A DNA stretch of 64,000 bases, from NCBI GenBank assembly GCA_024398635.1, contig JAKSIV010000011.1, positions 1-64,000 of the forward strand, given 5' to 3'. A program made the position numbers and the translations under genes. This stretch comes from Bacteroidaceae bacterium. GTDB lineage: Bacteria; Bacteroidota; Bacteroidia; Bacteroidales; Bacteroidaceae. Position 1 is the stretch's first letter. The number at the start of each line of letters is the position of its first letter. This document shows, one piece after another, positions 17,791 to 28,073 of the stretch. The notes below the pieces were generated by a model. It ran no database searches. It was not told the origin of the DNA and worked only from the letters and a program-made list of their open reading frames with translations.

Positions 17791-19795
17791 TGTTCCTAAC
17801 CTTTTTCAAAACTATTGCCGAACGGGCAGGCAGATACAGTTTAAGCCACTCTTTACGTACCTTTTTATATAGAGAATCCACAAGAGTGAAATGTTCAAGT
17901 TTGTCATCAACCCTGCCATAACCGCCGTACTCTATGCTGTCGCTGTCCAATACCGTCTTATAGGAGCCTCTGGGAACCAGAAAACCGTAATCGGAGAATG
18001 AACGTGTGGGATTGAAATTGAACACGAACACCAGATCACCACGTCCGAATGCCAGCACCTGATCGCCATCGTTATGCCAATATTCCACAACGTCTTTCTT
18101 CTGATAATCCTTGACTGAACCGATAAGTTTCATCAGGGCGCGGTCAAAATCACCCAACCATGAGTATGCCAGCTGCTTGTTGTCAATGAGACTCCACTGA
18201 CGGCGGGCGTATTTATGACTCCATCCGTTACCCTCACGCGGAAAATCAATCCACTCCGGGTGACCAAACTCATTACCCATGAAATTAAGGTAACCGCCAT
18301 TGATGGTTGACGCCGTCACCAGACGTATCATTTTGTGAAGAGCTATACCACGGGCCGTCACATCATTACCGCCGTCTTTGGTGAAGTGCCAGTACATATC
18401 GGCATCTATCAGACGGAAAATAACCGTCTTATCGCCCACAAGAGCCTGGTCATGACTCTCCACATATGATATGGTTTTCTCATCCTTGCGACGGTTGGTA
18501 ACTTCCCAGAATATACCCGCCATAGACCAGTCTTCATCCTTCTTTTCCTTGATGGTCTTGATCCAATAGTCGGGGATGTTCATGGCCAGACGGTAATCGA
18601 AACCGAATCCGCCGTCATCAAACGGAGCGGCCAGACCCGGCATGCCGCTCACCTCTTCGGCAATTGTAATGGCATCCGGATTGAACTGATGAATGACACG
18701 GTTGGCAAGCATCAGGTAGCAGATGGCATCATCATCCTGATGTCCGTTAAAGTAATCATCGTAATTACAGAACGCCTCACCCAAGCCGTGGCTGTAGTAG
18801 AGCATCGAGGTCACACCGTCAAAACGGAAACCGTCAAACTTGAATTCATCCAGCCAGTATTTGCAGTTGGAAAGCAGATAATGAAGCACCTGATCCTTTC
18901 CGTAATCAAAACACAAAGAACCCCAGGCCGAATGTTCGTGACGGTCACCGGGCAGGAAATACTGGTTGGGATCACCGGCCAGATTACCCAGTCCCTCATA
19001 TTCGTTCTTGACCGAATGTGAGTGAACAAGGTCCATTATGACCGATATGCCCATGCCATGAGCGGTATCAATCAACTCTTTGAGTTCCTCGGGAGTTCCG
19101 AAACGGGATGACGGAGCAAAGAAACTGGATACGTGATATCCGAAACTTCCATAATACGGATGCTCCTGAATGGCCATGACCTGAATACAGTTGTAGCCGG
19201 CAGCCTTGACGCGCGGAAGCACATTATCCTTGAATTCGATGTATGTGCCCACACCCTCACGTTCCTGCGCCATACCGACATGGCACTCATAAATAAGCAG
19301 CGGATCCTGTTTGGGCTTGAAATCCTTATGTTTGAAAGCGTAATTCTTACCCGGATCCCACACCTGGGCAGAGAAGATCTTGGACTGTTCATCCTGAACC
19401 ACCCTGCGACACCATGCCGGAATACGGTCACCCTGACCGCCGTTCCATTTGACACGCATCTTATAATGCTGACCATGTCCTATCATTCCCTGCGGAATAC
19501 GGAGTTCCCAGTCACCCGCATCATTAATGCGCTGCAAACGGAAACGCTCCTGCTCCTCCCAACCTGAGAAATCACCGATCAGGAAAATCTCGGTTGCATT
19601 GGGAGCCCACTCCCTGAACACCCAGCCGCTTTCCGTGCGCTGAAGTCCGTAATAGAGATAGCCTGAGGCGAAATCCTTCAGCGTCATCTTTCCACCGGTA
19701 AGCTGGCTCTCACGCCACAATGCATGGTCGTGCCGGCCTTCAATCGCACCCCTGTAGGGTGTTAGCCAAGGGTCATTTTCTATTATCTTCAGCAT
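17771..19795 (-). CDS. glgB: 1,4-alpha-glucan branching enzyme (GH13)
   Basis: The 674-residue enzyme makes alpha-1,6 branches in glycogen. An N-terminal CBM48 beta-sandwich (about 60-150, FREWAPNATEIFLIGDF) precedes a GH13 barrel. The barrel carries the nucleophile region DGFRFDGVTSM, the acid/base glutamate in ITIAEEVSG and the transition-state His-Asp pair in SYVESHDQALVG. A C-terminal all-beta domain ends the chain. The sequence resembles the eukaryotic-like GH13_8 branching enzymes more than E. coli GlgB. It overlaps YhcH by 7 bases and the membrane protein by 20, so all three are co-translated. Confidence 0.94.
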   Translation of the reverse strand: MLKIIENDPWLTPYRGAIEGRHDHALWRESQLTGGKMTLKDFASGYLYYGLQRTESGWVFREWAPNATEIFLIGDFSGWEEQERFRLQRINDAGDWELRIPQGMIGHGQHYKMRVKWNGGQGDRIPAWCRRVVQDEQSKIFSAQVWDPGKNYAFKHKDFKPKQDPLLIYECHVGMAQEREGVGTYIEFKDNVLPRVKAAGYNCIQVMAIQEHPYYGSFGYHVSSFFAPSSRFGTPEELKELIDTAHGMGISVIMDLVHSHSVKNEYEGLGNLAGDPNQYFLPGDRHEHSAWGSLCFDYGKDQVLHYLLSNCKYWLDEFKFDGFRFDGVTSMLYYSHGLGEAFCNYDDYFNGHQDDDAICYLMLANRVIHQFNPDAITIAEEVSGMPGLAAPFDDGGFGFDYRLAMNIPDYWIKTIKEKKDEDWSMAGIFWEVTNRRKDEKTISYVESHDQALVGDKTVIFRLIDADMYWHFTKDGGNDVTARGIALHKMIRLVTASTINGGYLNFMGNEFGHPEWIDFPREGNGWSHKYARRQWSLIDNKQLAYSWLGDFDRALMKLIGSVKDYQKKDVVEYWHNDGDQVLAFGRGDLVFVFNFNPTRSFSDYGFLVPRGSYKTVLDSDSIEYGGYGRVDDKLEHFTLVDSLYKKVRKEWLKLYLPARSAIVLKKVRNNGKKVM

Positions 19796-20241
19796 GACTT
19801 ACGGATTTTTACTATGAGTTTAAGTATTCCCGATTCGGTAATAGCCGGTGCATGTCCCTCGCCAGGGAAGAAAACGGTAAACATACCCTTTTTTACATTC
19901 AGATATGTATCGCAAAGTCCCGGATAGAATGTCACATCTCTTTCAGCATTGTACGGCACTGAAGGAGCCGGCAGGAATGGAGCCGATATGAATCCCATCT
20001 CCTCATCCGAAGATATGGGAACCTGTATGTCAATATACTCCCGATGTGCCTCTATCGGAGCTTCATCGCGCATCTGAGCACCCTGACGGTTCACATTGAC
20101 AAAAAGGTCATCACCCTGTAGCGCTATCCTTCCCGGCTCTAATGTTGAAAGGTCTGTCGTACGGAAAAAAACCATAACCTTATCCATCAACGGACTGATA
20201 TATCCGTATTCTTCCAGTCTGTCAAGTGTATCCAGTATCAT
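19789..20241 (-). CDS. YhcH/YjgK/YiaL-family cupin-like protein
   Basis: The 150-residue protein belongs to the DUF386 family (E. coli YhcH/NanQ, EbgC). I chose the ATG at 20241 because family members start MI-DTL; a longer frame begins at a TTG 9 bases upstream. Conserved parts are EAHREYIDIQVPI, a likely metal and sugar-binding region, and FFPGEGHAP near the C-terminus. Studied members act on free sugars such as sialic acid anomers. The substrate here is unknown. It sits between a MORN protein and glgB, so a carbohydrate role is plausible but unproven. Confidence 0.85.
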   Translation of the reverse strand: MILDTLDRLEEYGYISPLMDKVMVFFRTTDLSTLEPGRIALQGDDLFVNVNRQGAQMRDEAPIEAHREYIDIQVPISSDEEMGFISAPFLPAPSVPYNAERDVTFYPGLCDTYLNVKKGMFTVFFPGEGHAPAITESGILKLIVKIRKSC

Positions 20242-20246
20242 AAATG

Positions 20247-21275
20247 TCAATATATGATTGTTCTTATCTTCTTACCTGATTTATCCTTTACGGTAAATGT
20301 GCCGGTACGGAAACCCTCCTTGAACACTCCTTCAAGACGTGTACCGTCAGATTCCTCGACGACACCCTTACCGTCTACGACACCATCCACGAAACTGCCT
20401 TTGAACTTAGTGCCGTCTGCCAGGCTCATGGAACCGTCGCCCCAAGGCTTGTCATTCTGCCATTCTCCGTTATAGCTGTCGCCGTTGGCCCAGACCATCT
20501 GCCCCCTGCCCTCACGGCGGTTCTGATTCCATTCACCGTCATAGACAGATCCGTCGGCCCATTTGAATACGCCCTTGCCGTGTGCCATACCGTCGCGGAA
20601 TGAACCTTTGTATGAATCGCCGTTGGCAAAGGTATACTCGCCCTCACCGTTTATGGTTCCGTTCCTGAACTGACCTTTGTATGTATCGCCGTTGGGCATG
20701 GTACATGCTCCGTTGCCGTTCTCCAAATCATCTTTCCATGAACCGGCATAGACATATACCTTGCTCTTGTACTCTCCCTGACCGTCACGTTTACCGTCGG
20801 ACCAGGATCCACGATACTCCGAGCTGTCTTTCCAGCACATCAGTCCCGTGCCATGACGGAGATTCTCATTCCATTCGCCGGAGTAATATGAACCGTCGGC
20901 CCACATGTAGACACCCTTGCCTACACGCTCATCGCCCATCCAGCTCCCCTTGTATACATCGCCCGATGAGTACTGGAGTTCACCTTCGCCAGACCGGATG
21001 TCATTATCCCAAAAGCCCAGGTAAACGTCTCCGTTTGCATAATGGCAGATACCTACTCCCTTACGCAACCCTTTTTCATATGCGCCCTCATATACATCAC
21101 CGTTCGCATGGTCGGTGCGGCCTGTACCATTGGGCTTGCGTAATTTCATCTGACCGGTATATACGGATCCGTCACTCAACACAAGACGGTTCTTACTTTC
21201 CTGCTGTGCCTTGCAAACCACACAGAAAACAGGAAAGAAAAGAATGAATATCAGTATCTGCAGTCTGTCTCTCAT
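20247..21275 (-). CDS. Exported MORN-repeat protein
   Basis: The 342-residue protein has an N-terminal signal peptide (to about residue 24, VVCKAQ). About twelve MORN repeats follow, each of about 23 residues with the pattern NGDxYxGxWxxxxxxGxG (for example ANGDVYEGAYEKGLRKGVG). MORN arrays form rigid twisted beta-ribbons that act as scaffolds or lipid contacts. Its start overlaps the kdsB stop (ATGA), placing it in the operon with LPS (kdsB) and peptidoglycan (PBP1A) genes. An envelope scaffold role is therefore reasonable inference. No catalytic domain is attached. Confidence 0.88.
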   Translation of the reverse strand: MRDRLQILIFILFFPVFCVVCKAQQESKNRLVLSDGSVYTGQMKLRKPNGTGRTDHANGDVYEGAYEKGLRKGVGICHYANGDVYLGFWDNDIRSGEGELQYSSGDVYKGSWMGDERVGKGVYMWADGSYYSGEWNENLRHGTGLMCWKDSSEYRGSWSDGKRDGQGEYKSKVYVYAGSWKDDLENGNGACTMPNGDTYKGQFRNGTINGEGEYTFANGDSYKGSFRDGMAHGKGVFKWADGSVYDGEWNQNRREGRGQMVWANGDSYNGEWQNDKPWGDGSMSLADGTKFKGSFVDGVVDGKGVVEESDGTRLEGVFKEGFRTGTFTVKDKSGKKIRTIIY

Positions 21276-22027
21276 AAAGAATGCTCTTTCAGGAAACGCT
21301 CGGCGGCAGCCAGGTCATCCGGAGTATCTATACCTATGGTTTCAACATCTGTCACGCCCACTTTAATACGATACCCTGCTGACAGCCAACGGAGTTGTTC
21401 CAGACTCTCGGCCTTTTCCAATGGTGCCTGCGGCAGTTCCGTAACAGCTTTCAGGACATCGGCCTTAAAGGCGTAAAGTCCGATATGCTTGTAGTAGGTA
21501 TGGCGTGCCGGCCATTCCTCCTGCGGAATACCTCTCAAATAAGGAATGACACTGCGGCTGAAATAAAGTGCGTTCCAATGATCATCCACAACAACCTTGG
21601 GACTGTTGGGATTGGCAACCTTTTCAAAAGCAGAATCGGGAGCAAACGGTTTGAGAAGTGTAGCGATATCCGTGTCCGGACTGTCAAACAGACTTTTTAC
21701 GGTCTCAAGCTGTGAAGGCTGGATGAACGGCTCGTCACCCTGTATGTTCACTACGACATCGGCTTTGACACCACATTTGCAAAACGCCTCATAACAGCGA
21801 TCCGTTCCACTCTTGTGGTCACTTCTGGTCATGATTGGTGTAAAACCGCCCTCCTTTACCGCATTGAATATGCGTTCATCATCAGTTGCCACAAAAACAT
21901 GGTCAAATACCTTGCCAGCCTGTTCACATACGCGGATTATTACCGGCTTGCCGCCTAATATCGCAAGCGGCTTGGCGGGAAAACGTGTCGAAGCGTAACG
22001 GGCCGGTATGATTGCTGCAAATTTCAT
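21272..22027 (-). CDS. kdsB: 3-deoxy-manno-octulosonate cytidylyltransferase
   Basis: The 251-residue cytoplasmic enzyme activates Kdo with CTP to form CMP-Kdo for lipopolysaccharide inner core synthesis. The nucleotide-binding N-terminus (IPARYASTRFPAKPL) and later signature segments (THKSGTDR-like SDHKSGTDRCYEA, VNIQGDEPFI) are complete. Length matches the family. It overlaps PBP1A by one base and the MORN gene by four, so it sits inside a tightly coupled envelope operon. Confidence 0.96.
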   Translation of the reverse strand: MKFAAIIPARYASTRFPAKPLAILGGKPVIIRVCEQAGKVFDHVFVATDDERIFNAVKEGGFTPIMTRSDHKSGTDRCYEAFCKCGVKADVVVNIQGDEPFIQPSQLETVKSLFDSPDTDIATLLKPFAPDSAFEKVANPNSPKVVVDDHWNALYFSRSVIPYLRGIPQEEWPARHTYYKHIGLYAFKADVLKAVTELPQAPLEKAESLEQLRWLSAGYRIKVGVTDVETIGIDTPDDLAAAERFLKEHSL

Positions 22028-24372
22028 TAGAAAGATTCGATTGAATAGTTATCAATTATTTCGCCGTCGGGATTCATATCTCCGGCACACGGATCATAAT
22101 CTGCCGGTATGTCAAATGTCGTGCTGGGCAGATAACCCAGATTGACAGAATCAGCGTAAACCTTATCCATGAACATACCGAAAATGGGAAGTGCCGCATG
22201 CGCACCCTGGCCATGGTCCATATCATCGAAATGGATGTCACGGTCCTCACCTCCTACCCAGCATCCGGCAACAAGTTCAGGAGTATATCCCATGAACCAG
22301 GCATCGGAATGATTATCTGTAGTTCCTGTTTTGCCGGCACAGTCAACTGTGTAGAATGTAGGGAACAGACGCGGGCTGCGCAGACGTGTTCCGGTTCCTT
22401 CATTTACCACGGCACGCATCATGTCAATCATCTTGAAAGCTGACTCCTCACTGATAACCTCGCTGTTATGTGCCGTGAACTGTGCCAGAACGTTACCTTC
22501 GGAATCCTCGATACGGGTTACGTATAAAGGAGACGTGCGAATGCCGTGATTGACAAAAGCCGTATATGCACTTACCATCTCCTGCACCGATACATCACAT
22601 GTACCCAAGCAGAGTGACTGGACAGGCTCAATAGCCTGATTCCGGAGTCCGAACTCATGCAGAAGATTTACGAACGCATACGGACTCAACTGTCCCATCA
22701 GCCATGCGGTAACATTGTTGTTGGAACGGGAAAGACCCCACTTGAGTGTCACAAGCTGTCCCAACATGGACTTTCCGTCATCACGGGGTTGCCAAATCTG
22801 ACCTGACTCGGTAAGTATGGTCTGAGTTTCGTTTACACACTGGTCACACGGGGAAAAACCGCTTTCCATGCCAAGTGCGTACAGATAAGGTTTCATTGTA
22901 GAACCTACCTGACGACGACCGGCAGTAACCATATCATACTGGAAAGCACGGTAATCCGGACCACCCACATAAGCCCGTACGAACCCCGTCTTTGGCTCCA
23001 TGCACATAAATCCCGTTCGCAGGAAGAATTTCATATAACGGATTGAATCCATGGGAGTCATTACCGTATCAATATCTCCGTCATATGAGAAAACCGACAT
23101 CTGGCACGGAGTGTCGAATATCTTTCGGATGGAATCCTCGGATATCCCCTTTGCGTTGAGGCTGCGGTAGCGGTCTGTCTGCTGCATGGCACGGGTCATG
23201 ATGCGTTCCACCTCGGCAGTGGTCAGTTTATTTGTGAACGGGGCCGTCTTCAACCCGAGCTTGGCCTCAAAGAAATCAGGCTGAAGATAATCCTGCAACT
23301 GGGCGGCCACAGCCTCCTCGGCATACCGTTGCATTCGGGAATCTATGGTTACGAACACCTTCAGACCGTCAGTATAAAGATTATAGGGCTCGCCGTTCTG
23401 GTTGAGATTCTTGTTGCACCAGCCGAACAAAGGATCCTGTTCCCAATCGATCGAATCCTCATAGAACTGCTGCATCTGCCAACCACGATAGTTCTTGCGT
23501 TCCGGTTTCTGCTTTCTCATAACCGAGCGCAAATACTCCCTGAAGTATGTAGCCTGACCTACCTTCTGGTCTACCTCATGATAATCAAGGACGATATCCA
23601 AAGCCTGGAGTGAATCTGTCTGGGATTCTGTAAGGAAACCGGCCTTCTCCATCTGGGCAAGAACGACATTACGACGGTCTTTGGATCTTTGGGGATGCGA
23701 TTTAGGATTATAGCGGGCTGCATTCTTGCACATGCCCACCAGTGTTGCCGATTCCTCTATATTCAACTCGGACGGAAGTTTGCCGAAATAGACCTTGGAG
23801 GCAGAATGTATGCCTACCGCATGATGAACAAAGTCATATTTGTTCAAGTATAGCGTCATTATCTCCTCCTTTGTGTAATAACGCTCAAGCTTTACAGCCA
23901 CTACCCACTCTATAGGTTTCTGGAACGCGCGTTTGGAACCACGTTCCACATGCTCGGTATAAAGCAGCTTGGCCAACTGCTGGGTAAGCGTACTGCCTCC
24001 TCCTGCGCTGCGTTGTCTCAGAATGACACGTTTGACTATAGCTCTTACCAACGCCTTGAGATCAATACCGGAGTGTTCCTGGAAACGCACATCCTCTGTT
24101 GCCACCAGAGCCTGGACAAGATACGGTGACAGTTCATCAAAATCCACCCACACACGGTTATCGGACGCCAAACTGAAAGTGCCAAGGGTGACACCGTCGG
24201 CCGATATGACCTGAGTAGCGAACTTATCTATAGGACTCTCCAGATCCTCAACTGAAGGAGCATTGCCTATAGACCCGTTTCCGATGCCTCTGAATATGAA
24301 ATATACCGCAAGAATGCCGGCTACGAACAACAGCCACAATCCAAGTAAAATACGCTTAACTGTCTTACTCAT
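22027..24372 (-). CDS. mrcA: Class A penicillin-binding protein 1A
   Basis: The 781-residue bifunctional peptidoglycan synthase has one N-terminal membrane helix (about 7-28). The GT51 glycosyltransferase domain follows, with the catalytic glutamate region ATEDVRFQEHSGID and the motif GGSTLTQQLAKLL. The C-terminal transpeptidase has the SxxK serine in GSTMKPYLY, SNN in the middle and KTGTTDN near the end. It polymerises glycan strands and cross-links them at the outer face of the inner membrane. It is the first gene of the leftward operon with kdsB and the MORN gene. Candidate -7 boxes lie at 24427-24434 (TAAATTTG) and, very close to the ATG, at 24375-24382 (TACATTTG). Confidence 0.95.
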   Translation of the reverse strand: MSKTVKRILLGLWLLFVAGILAVYFIFRGIGNGSIGNAPSVEDLESPIDKFATQVISADGVTLGTFSLASDNRVWVDFDELSPYLVQALVATEDVRFQEHSGIDLKALVRAIVKRVILRQRSAGGGSTLTQQLAKLLYTEHVERGSKRAFQKPIEWVVAVKLERYYTKEEIMTLYLNKYDFVHHAVGIHSASKVYFGKLPSELNIEESATLVGMCKNAARYNPKSHPQRSKDRRNVVLAQMEKAGFLTESQTDSLQALDIVLDYHEVDQKVGQATYFREYLRSVMRKQKPERKNYRGWQMQQFYEDSIDWEQDPLFGWCNKNLNQNGEPYNLYTDGLKVFVTIDSRMQRYAEEAVAAQLQDYLQPDFFEAKLGLKTAPFTNKLTTAEVERIMTRAMQQTDRYRSLNAKGISEDSIRKIFDTPCQMSVFSYDGDIDTVMTPMDSIRYMKFFLRTGFMCMEPKTGFVRAYVGGPDYRAFQYDMVTAGRRQVGSTMKPYLYALGMESGFSPCDQCVNETQTILTESGQIWQPRDDGKSMLGQLVTLKWGLSRSNNNVTAWLMGQLSPYAFVNLLHEFGLRNQAIEPVQSLCLGTCDVSVQEMVSAYTAFVNHGIRTSPLYVTRIEDSEGNVLAQFTAHNSEVISEESAFKMIDMMRAVVNEGTGTRLRSPRLFPTFYTVDCAGKTGTTDNHSDAWFMGYTPELVAGCWVGGEDRDIHFDDMDHGQGAHAALPIFGMFMDKVYADSVNLGYLPSTTFDIPADYDPCAGDMNPDGEIIDNYSIESF

Positions 24373-24426
24373 TCCAAATGTATTTATCCATGTCCGGCTA
24401 AAGCCGGAAAAGCGTGCTTAATCTTA

Positions 24427-24434
24427 CAAATTTA
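24427..24434 (-). promoter_or_regulatory. Candidate -7 box for the PBP1A operon
   Basis: The minus strand reads TAAATTTG about 55 bases before the ATG. A second match, TACATTTG at 24375-24382, is so close to the start codon that it would give a nearly leaderless message. Sequence alone does not decide between them. Confidence 0.35.
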
Positions 24435-24529
24435 GCACAAAAACACCGTATCGGAAATACTCGTCATATAAAATTTGGCTTTTTAGGGAAAGTTATGAAC
24501 AGACACTCTTATAGTTGGTATTTTCTTAG

Positions 24530-24537
24530 TAATTTTG
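24530..24537 (+). promoter_or_regulatory. -7 box for pyrBI
   Basis: TAATTTTG matches TAnnTTTG and predicts a leader of only about 20 bases before the pyrB ATG at 24562. That leaves no room for a pyrimidine-sensing attenuator of the enterobacterial type. Confidence 0.5.
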
Positions 24538-24561
24538 AACTCCCGAACAAACTATACACAA

Positions 24562-25482
24562 ATGGACCAAACAGGCAGAAGTCTCATCTCACTTGAAGGG
24601 CTTGACAGAGAAGATATTCTCTGGCTTCTGGGCCACGCAGCCAAGTTCGAGGCAAACCCCAACAGCAAGATTCTGGATGGAAAAATAGTAGCGACACTTT
24701 TCTTTGAGCCGTCCACCAGGACAAGACTCAGTTTTGAGACTGCAGTCAACCGTTTAGGTGGTCGCGTAATAGGATTCTCCGATGCCGCCACCACCAGTTC
24801 ATCCAAAGGTGAAACACTGAAAGACACCATAATGATGGTGAGCAACTACGCAGACCTGATTATCATGCGCCATTATCTTGAGGGAGCAGCCAGATATGCC
24901 AGCGAGGTGTCACCGGTGCCCATCATCAATGCAGGCGACGGAGCCAACCAGCATCCTTCGCAGACCATGCTGGACCTCTACTCCATGCTCAAGACCCAAG
25001 GTCGTCTGGACAACCTCCACATACACCTTGTGGGAGACCTCAAATACGGACGCACGGTACACTCCATGCTCACCGCAATGAGATTCTTCAACCCCACATT
25101 CCATTTCATTTCTCCCGATGAATTGAAGATGCCCGAAGAGTACAAGGAGTACTGTCGCATCAACGGAATCAAATTCGAGGAACACACCCGTTTTGACGAA
25201 GAGACAATAGCCGATGCAGATATTCTGTACATGACACGAGTCCAGCGCGAAAGGTTTACAGACCTGATGGAGTACGAGCGGGTAAAAGATATGTTCATCC
25301 TCAGGAATGAGATGCTCCGCTCCGCCAAACCGAACCTGAAGATACTTCATCCGCTTCCACGCGTGAACGAGATAGCCCGGGATGTCGATGCAAATCCCCA
25401 CGCATACTACTTCCAGCAGGCCAAGAACGGTTTGCATGTACGTGAAGCCCTGATTTGCAATGCACTCAACCTTCTAAAATGA
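24562..25482 (+). CDS. pyrB: Aspartate carbamoyltransferase catalytic subunit
   Basis: The 306-residue enzyme joins carbamoyl phosphate and aspartate in the committed step of pyrimidine synthesis. The carbamoyl phosphate loop ([10 protein letters not shown]), the histidine region [11 protein letters not shown] and the substrate-binding HPLPRVNEI are all present. I start at the ATG at 24562; the TTG frame 27 bases upstream would begin at the end of the promoter box. The stop overlaps the pyrI start (ATGA), as expected for subunits made in fixed ratio. Confidence 0.96.
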   Translation: MDQTGRSLISLEGLDREDILWLLGHAAKFEANPNSKILDGKIVATLFFEPSTRTRLSFETAVNRLGGRVIGFSDAATTSSSKGETLKDTIMMVSNYADLIIMRHYLEGAARYASEVSPVPIINAGDGANQHPSQTMLDLYSMLKTQGRLDNLHIHLVGDLKYGRTVHSMLTAMRFFNPTFHFISPDELKMPEEYKEYCRINGIKFEEHTRFDEETIADADILYMTRVQRERFTDLMEYERVKDMFILRNEMLRSAKPNLKILHPLPRVNEIARDVDANPHAYYFQQAKNGLHVREALICNALNLLK

Positions 25483-25952
25483 CAGATATGGAAAAGACAG
25501 GAAAATCAGAATTGCTGGTTGCAGCACTTGAGAACGGAACTGTTATAGATCATATTCCGTCAGACAAGGTTTTTGACGTTGTCAACCTGCTGGGACTTAC
25601 AAGCATAGACACCCCTATTACCATCGGCTCCAACCTGAGCAGCCGCAAAATGGGCAGCAAGGGAATTATCAAGATTGCCGACAAGTTCTTCTCGGAAGAG
25701 GAATGCAGCAAACTCTCAGTCATAGCCCCGAATATCGTACTCAACATAATCCGTGACTATGAGGTTGTAGAAAAAAAGAGGATTGCAATGCCCGACGAGG
25801 TGCGCGGCATAGTCAAGTGCGGCAATCCCAAGTGCATTACCAACCACGAACCGATGCAGACCGTATTCGACGTTGTCGATAAGGAAAACGGCACGTTACG
25901 CTGCCGATACTGCAACAAGGACATACATAAAGGCGACATCAAGCTACTTTAA
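25479..25952 (+). CDS. pyrI: Aspartate carbamoyltransferase regulatory subunit
   Basis: The 157-residue regulatory chain binds nucleotide effectors and assembles with PyrB. An N-terminal allosteric domain covers about 1-100. A C-terminal zinc domain carries four cysteines in CGNPKC and CRYC, spaced as in E. coli PyrI. The start at 25479 overlaps the pyrB stop by four bases; the longer in-frame form would lie deep in pyrB and is rejected. Confidence 0.95.
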   Translation: MTDMEKTGKSELLVAALENGTVIDHIPSDKVFDVVNLLGLTSIDTPITIGSNLSSRKMGSKGIIKIADKFFSEEECSKLSVIAPNIVLNIIRDYEVVEKKRIAMPDEVRGIVKCGNPKCITNHEPMQTVFDVVDKENGTLRCRYCNKDIHKGDIKLL

Positions 25953-25954
25953 AG

Positions 25955-26668
25955 ATGAGATTACGTGCGCTGACAACCTTCACGGCATTACTGCTCGCAA
26001 CGAGTGCCCATGCACAGATCTGGAGCAGGAGCTCATTGCCGGCGTTCTCCACAAACTGGGGAGCGAAAATCGGTTTTTCAGCTACAGCCACGTATGTCTA
26101 CGACGCTTTTATAGACGGGCACAAACTGACAGAATACAGACAGGATACACAAGTGGGTAATTTTGCGGCATTCCTGTTAAGGTTCAACTCCCGAACCATA
26201 TTCCTGCAGTCAGGGTTAGGTCTCAGTTATAACACCTCATGTTTCTACATGGACATGAACAGTTGGGATCCGGAAGCTGAAACCAAGCATAATCTGTCAT
26301 GCTCATTTGAATACAAATCATTTACTGTGCCGTTCCAGATAGGCTATCACATTGTAAATCAACCGCCCTATTGCATGTCCGCCCATACCGGACCACGCTT
26401 GAGATACACACCTGACAAGTTCTATTCGGTCCAATACAGCGGTCTTGAACCATACATATTCACAGAAACGCCTACAGAATTCATTTTCGATTGGACCGCC
26501 GGATTAAGCGTAAAGATTGGCCGGACGTTTTTGGATTTTGAGTATGAAGCAACCATAAATACCATTACAGGTCCGATGACAGACACAAGCGGAGCAGATC
26601 CCGCCCCCGAGTACAAGCTGAACAGGCGCTTGGGAATCATGTCCTTCTCATACGGAATAATGTTCTGA
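25955..26668 (+). CDS. Predicted outer-membrane beta-barrel protein (PorT-like)
   Basis: The 237-residue protein has a signal peptide (to about residue 20, SAHAQ). The mature part has alternating hydrophobic and aromatic strands typical of small eight-stranded barrels, ending in phenylalanine (FSYGIMF). It starts two bases after pyrI, so it is probably co-transcribed with pyrBI, although no pyrimidine role is evident. Family is PorT/OMP-beta-barrel-like by appearance; exact function is unknown. Confidence 0.7.
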   Translation: MRLRALTTFTALLLATSAHAQIWSRSSLPAFSTNWGAKIGFSATATYVYDAFIDGHKLTEYRQDTQVGNFAAFLLRFNSRTIFLQSGLGLSYNTSCFYMDMNSWDPEAETKHNLSCSFEYKSFTVPFQIGYHIVNQPPYCMSAHTGPRLRYTPDKFYSVQYSGLEPYIFTETPTEFIFDWTAGLSVKIGRTFLDFEYEATINTITGPMTDTSGADPAPEYKLNRRLGIMSFSYGIMF

Positions 26669-26695
26669 AAGAGTAAAACCAACACAATAAACAAA

Positions 26696-27976
26696 ATGAA
26701 AAGAGATCAAGAGATTTTTGACATCATCGAGCGCGAACACCAGCGCCAGGCAAAAGGGATCGAACTGATTGCATCCGAGAACTTTGTAAGTGACCAGGTT
26801 ATGCAGGCCATGGGATCATGCCTGACAAACAAATATGCCGAAGGTTACCCCGGCAAGCGTTACTATGGAGGTTGCGAGGTGGTTGACGAGGCAGAGAACC
26901 TTGCCATCGCACGCATCAAGAAGCTTTTCGGTGCTGAATATGCAAACGTACAGCCCCACTCAGGTGCTCAGGCAAACGCAGCCGTTCTTCAGGCTGTCCT
27001 CATGCCGGGCGAAACTTTCATGGGTCTGAATCTGACACACGGAGGTCACCTTTCACACGGTTCAGCCGTCAACTCATCAGGTATCCTGTACCACGCCGTA
27101 GGTTACGACCTGAATCCCGAAACCGGACGAGTAGACTACGACAAGATGGAGCAGCTGGCCCTTGAGGTAAAGCCCAAGCTCATCATCGGTGGCGGTTCGG
27201 CATATTCACGTGAGTGGGATTACGCCCGCATGCGCAAGATTGCCGATATGGTAGGTGCTCTCCTTATGATTGATATGGCTCACCCCGCAGGACTCATCGC
27301 AGCCGGTCTGCTTGAGAACCCTGTAAAGTACGCCCACATCGTCACCTCAACCACCCACAAGACACTGCGCGGTCCCCGCGGCGGTATCATCCTGCTTGGC
27401 AAGGACTTTGAGGATCCGCGCGGCCGCAAGACTCCCAAGGGCGAGACCAAGATGATGTCACAGCTCATTGACTCAGCCGTATTCCCCGGCACACAGGGCG
27501 GTCCTCTGGAACACGTCATCGCAGCCAAGGCAGTCGCATTCGGCGAGGCCCTTCAGCCCGAGTTCAAGGAGTATCAGATTCAGGTTCAGAAGAATGCCAA
27601 GAAGCTTGCAGAGGAACTGACCAAACGCGGTTTCACAATCGTATCCGGCGGTACAGACAACCACAGCATGCTGGTTGACCTGCGCTCCAAGTATCCCGAC
27701 CTGACCGGTAAGGTTGCCGAGAAGGCACTTGTTGCTGCCGATATCACCGCAAACAAGAACATGGTTCCGTTTGACTCACGCAGCGCCTTCCAGACTTCAG
27801 GTCTTAGGTTCGGTACTCCCGCCATCACCACACGCGGTGCCAAGGAAGACCTGATGGTCACAATCGCCGAGATGATCGAGGAGGTTCTCAACGCTCCCGA
27901 GGATGAGGCTGTAATAGCAAAGGTACGTGCACGCGTCAACAACATCATGAAGGACTATCCCATGTTCGCATATTGA
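26696..27976 (+). CDS. glyA: Serine hydroxymethyltransferase
   Basis: The 426-residue PLP enzyme converts serine and tetrahydrofolate to glycine and methylene-tetrahydrofolate. The PLP lysine is in [14 protein letters not shown]-terminal signatures ([25 protein letters not shown]) and the C-terminal arginine region ([15 protein letters not shown]) are complete. Codon use is biased toward GC-ending codons, like ppdK though less extreme, fitting a well-expressed metabolic gene. A terminator follows at 28008-28035. Confidence 0.97.
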   Translation: MKRDQEIFDIIEREHQRQAKGIELIASENFVSDQVMQAMGSCLTNKYAEGYPGKRYYGGCEVVDEAENLAIARIKKLFGAEYANVQPHSGAQANAAVLQAVLMPGETFMGLNLTHGGHLSHGSAVNSSGILYHAVGYDLNPETGRVDYDKMEQLALEVKPKLIIGGGSAYSREWDYARMRKIADMVGALLMIDMAHPAGLIAAGLLENPVKYAHIVTSTTHKTLRGPRGGIILLGKDFEDPRGRKTPKGETKMMSQLIDSAVFPGTQGGPLEHVIAAKAVAFGEALQPEFKEYQIQVQKNAKKLAEELTKRGFTIVSGGTDNHSMLVDLRSKYPDLTGKVAEKALVAADITANKNMVPFDSRSAFQTSGLRFGTPAITTRGAKEDLMVTIAEMIEEVLNAPEDEAVIAKVRARVNNIMKDYPMFAY

Positions 27977-28007
27977 TTCATTGACCAAGCACAACACTGA
28001 TAAATAA

Positions 28008-28035
28008 AGCCCGGCCACCAGGTCGGGCTATATTT
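28008..28035 (+). terminator. Terminator after glyA
   Basis: Nine-base arms AGCCCGGCC (28008-28016) and GGTCGGGCT (28021-28029), with one G-T pair, enclose ACCA. The T-rich stretch ATATTTTTA follows. Confidence 0.8.
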
Positions 28036-28073
28036 TTATATCGTAAAAAGAAAAAATTTACAATTTTGCAATA

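Noticed and set aside
20681..21247. 188-codon frame on the plus strand over the MORN gene
   Set aside because: It mirrors the repeat array on the other strand; its His/Arg/Ser-rich pattern is a by-product of the repeats.
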